Part shown: positions 63,601 through 64,000 of the stretch, one piece after another
Layout: each line of letters starts with the position of its first letter
How positions within the stretch are numbered: position 1 is the first letter of the stretch
Notes under the pieces: model-generated
Database searches by the model: none
Told to the model about the DNA's origin: nothing
The model's input: only the letters and a program-made list of their open reading frames with translations
DNA from: Massilioclostridium coli
GTDB lineage: Bacteria > Bacillota > Clostridia > Oscillospirales > Ruminococcaceae
Direction of reading: 5' to 3'
Length of the DNA: 64,000 nt
Assembly: GCF_900095865.1 (NCBI RefSeq)
Contig: NZ_FMIZ01000007.1
Span: 1,362,530-1,426,529 of the forward strand
Translations under genes and position numbers: made by a program

Positions 63601-64000
63601 TTTCAAAAGTAGCTCTGGTTACCGGAGAACTGGTGCTTCCTCTCCAATCTGTTCCAGTGTTAATCTCCTGAACACTGCCATCTTTATAATAGATTTTAAT
63701 TGTTCCTAAAGTTTTTCCACCCATTGGAGTAACATTACCCAGCATAATCCCTGCTGTGTTTTCCCCATCTAATAGATAAGGTTTAATATCATAAGTATTA
63801 TAATATACCCGAACATCAGGAACTGGTTTTTTTGGTCCAAGAACCCATTCCCCTACTTTTTGTCCATTCATTCTGGTTTCAATCATAGAGGTAGATGTCA
63901 TATAAGCTCTAGCACGGTCGACTTGATCCAATGGTTGATCAAGCTGGAAAGTCTTACGAACTACTCCATAACCAGACCCAATCCAATTTCCATTTAGTTG
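59894..64000 (-). CDS. surface GH78-type alpha-L-rhamnosidase with two inserted lectin-like domains and FIVAR tail (enzyme 5, partial)
   Basis: The gene runs off the window; the frame stays open to 64000, so the N-terminus and signal peptide are missing. The visible 1368 residues begin in the GH78 N-terminal beta domain (AYMTSTSMIETRMNGQKVGEWVLGPKKP...YYNTYDIKPYLLDGEN). Two tandem copies of a domain of about 160 residues follow, each starting near TYYTNQSF and containing FGSGNPNG-LWQFNV; they look like LamG/DUF1080-type jelly rolls. The (alpha/alpha)6 barrel has YTDCPQREKDGWTGDASV and ATTLWEYWDKAGETFNSNN. Three FIVAR-like repeats and the anchor KANAAKTGD...KKRKK end it. Rhamnosidase activity is inferred from family. 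Confidence 0.88.
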   Translation of the reverse strand, partial: QLNGNWIGSGYGVVRKTFQLDQPLDQVDRARAYMTSTSMIETRMNGQKVGEWVLGPKKPVPDVRVYYNTYDIKPYLLDGENTAGIMLGNVTPMGGKTLGTIKIYYKDGSVQEINTGTDWRGSTSSPVTRATFETGEDQNPNLLVGWDTNDYVEDNTWSNARICGSTSMYCEDGKLVVPANAGTYYTNQSFSGNYTIETKVSVQQNAFGLVFGSGNPNGALWQFNVIEGNLFKVHNPGNWSTNQSYVNDQIQYNQDLIMKVKITGNTVESYLEDTLIDTRTFEDGQTAGKIGFRSTVDEAFTMDYLKVTDESGNILFEDHFDKIDSDKWNVPADPIVEPAVSATKVIKEVEPVSIQKVTKYDKSKPYAADGQLYLPRTSGEETYYTNQSFYGDYTIETEVTVKNTAFGLLFGSGNPNGGLWQFNVAEGNVVKTHQPGDWSQRDSYPNTKVQYDTPLKMKIEVKGNEVKTYLEDELICTNTFADGQTSGRLGLRAGVQEEFSVNYIRVSQNGEVIWSDEFDSVDTTKWNFPEPGEATECYVVDFGKNMSGYARLNVKGQKDDVVTLRYAELQNDDGSIYANTTYHFPYNNYTLTGGNDTFEPKFFSTGFRYVEVENFPGELTAENITACFVSDDIEETGSFTSSNDRLNKIYDMYHQSQLSNLVGNYTDCPQREKDGWTGDASVIKEAASMMLADYNSAEAYMKTMYDNIYPDGQPLVRVPKPASMPQGTDEYGYIDPTWTSAYFVFPYQTYMQTGDSYYIEMAYPSMMEVFQFYQNLDTDHDYIITNNTFGDWLGYDNQNGKVDRNWLSASYVYYSGVLLSEMAEIIGEDHTELDAYLENMNQAIQAKFNQGTYYSSDTQTANAMAVDLGIVAEQDKDTIVQSILNNVSNANTTLMTGVLGTKSIYDTLSEANQHKVLLDLTTTPDKCSFGYMLDNGATTLWEYWDKAGETFNSNNPPGENRWDSQNHAMMGGGLGAWVYEGLGGITATGAGYEEIIYRPGIESELEYVDSSIDTIRGLAESNWDIVDGDLVWDVTVPANSTATIKIPMKDAKTITESGNDIFQKDGNGITYVGQEENGDYVYTVGSGSYHFVASEQGSVVEESDKDILNKVITYAEEQKASDDFNNVIKDVQETFNAALDAAKEVAADPAANQETVDAAWKALMTEIHKLGFVKGDIASLESLVVLAETYDMNDYVEAGQAEFKEALKAAQELLANKDNAMQTEIETAENNLLNAMLNLRYKADKSILEKVIAEANSKDASAYTEESYAALQAAVKDANDVMADENVTQKEVDTAVTNVQTAMDQLVAVDGSIPEETTPSTNDTATQTGQESTTKANAAKTGDVAPIAGLIVLAAAGATAIGAKKRKK
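62414..62899 (-). repeat. inserted lectin-like domain, copy 2
   Basis: It encodes about 162 residues with YTNQSFYGDYTIETEVTV, FGLLFGSGNPNGGLWQFNV, KTYLEDELICTNTFADGQTSG and ends DEFDSVDTTKWNFP. It aligns along its whole length with copy 1. Confidence 0.85.
63011..63493 (-). repeat. inserted lectin-like domain, copy 1
   Basis: It encodes about 161 residues with YTNQSFSGNYTIETKVSV, FGLVFGSGNPNGALWQFNV, ESYLEDTLIDTRTFEDGQTAG and ends DHFDKIDSDKWNVP. A linker of about 37 residues separates it from copy 2. Confidence 0.85.

Overview
The window looks like the chromosome of a low-GC, Gram-positive, anaerobic Clostridia-type bacterium, most like gut Oscillospiraceae/Ruminococcaceae. The signs are AT-rich intergenic DNA, strong GGAGG ribosome-binding sites, consensus sigma-A promoters, Rnf-type electron-transport subunits, a desulfoferrodoxin-type protein, the scaffold/GGGtGRT gene pair, and large sorted surface glycosidases. 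No rRNA or other taxonomic marker is present, so the genus is not claimed.

Layout. 1-3.2 kb: aromatic amino-acid genes (DAHP synthase, prephenate dehydrogenase) behind a leader peptide, a predicted antiterminator and a terminator, followed by a decayed acetyltransferase gene. 3.4-8.7 kb: proline synthesis (proB, proA) with small membrane and lipoprotein genes and a histidine phosphatase. 8.9-21 kb: housekeeping genes (XRE regulator, Ca2+-type P-ATPase, SecA, DapA, amino-acid ABC transporter, HAD phosphatase) and a DNA-binding protein fused to a complete desulfoferrodoxin. 21-37 kb: three consecutive cassettes, each a secreted multidomain glycosidase (GH106, GH106, GH78) divergent from its own AraC-family regulator. 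37.5-38.3 kb: an IS200-type element. 38.4-39 kb: five tRNA genes (Gly, Arg, His, Gln, Gln). 39-50 kb: DUF523, ABC exporter, phosphoglucomutase, a putative membrane-bound glycosidase, RnfA/E/D, MecA, ribulose-phosphate epimerase and an AEC transporter. 50-53 kb: iron-sulfur scaffold plus GGGtGRT protein, and two small genes. 53-64 kb: a fourth GH106 enzyme, an MscS channel, a CaCA exchanger, and a GH78 enzyme cut by the window end.

How it works together. Five giant enzymes of two rhamnosidase families carry the same C-terminal tail: three FIVAR-like helical repeats, a Thr/Ser/Gln-rich linker, and an anchor with a conserved A-K-T-G-D motif, a hydrophobic segment and basic residues, but no LPxTG. 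The inferred role is removal of L-rhamnose or related caps from plant or host glycans at the cell surface, with each AraC protein sensing a different product. No sugar importer or rhamnose catabolic gene lies here, so uptake must be encoded elsewhere.

The best new observations are the aromatic leader peptide with mutually exclusive RNA structures upstream of aroF, the repeated AraC/rhamnosidase cassettes with shuffled tails and an unusual anchor motif, the HTH-desulfoferrodoxin fusion, and the Rnf cluster holding only the D, E and A membrane subunits. All assignments come from reading the sequence; no search or folding program was run.
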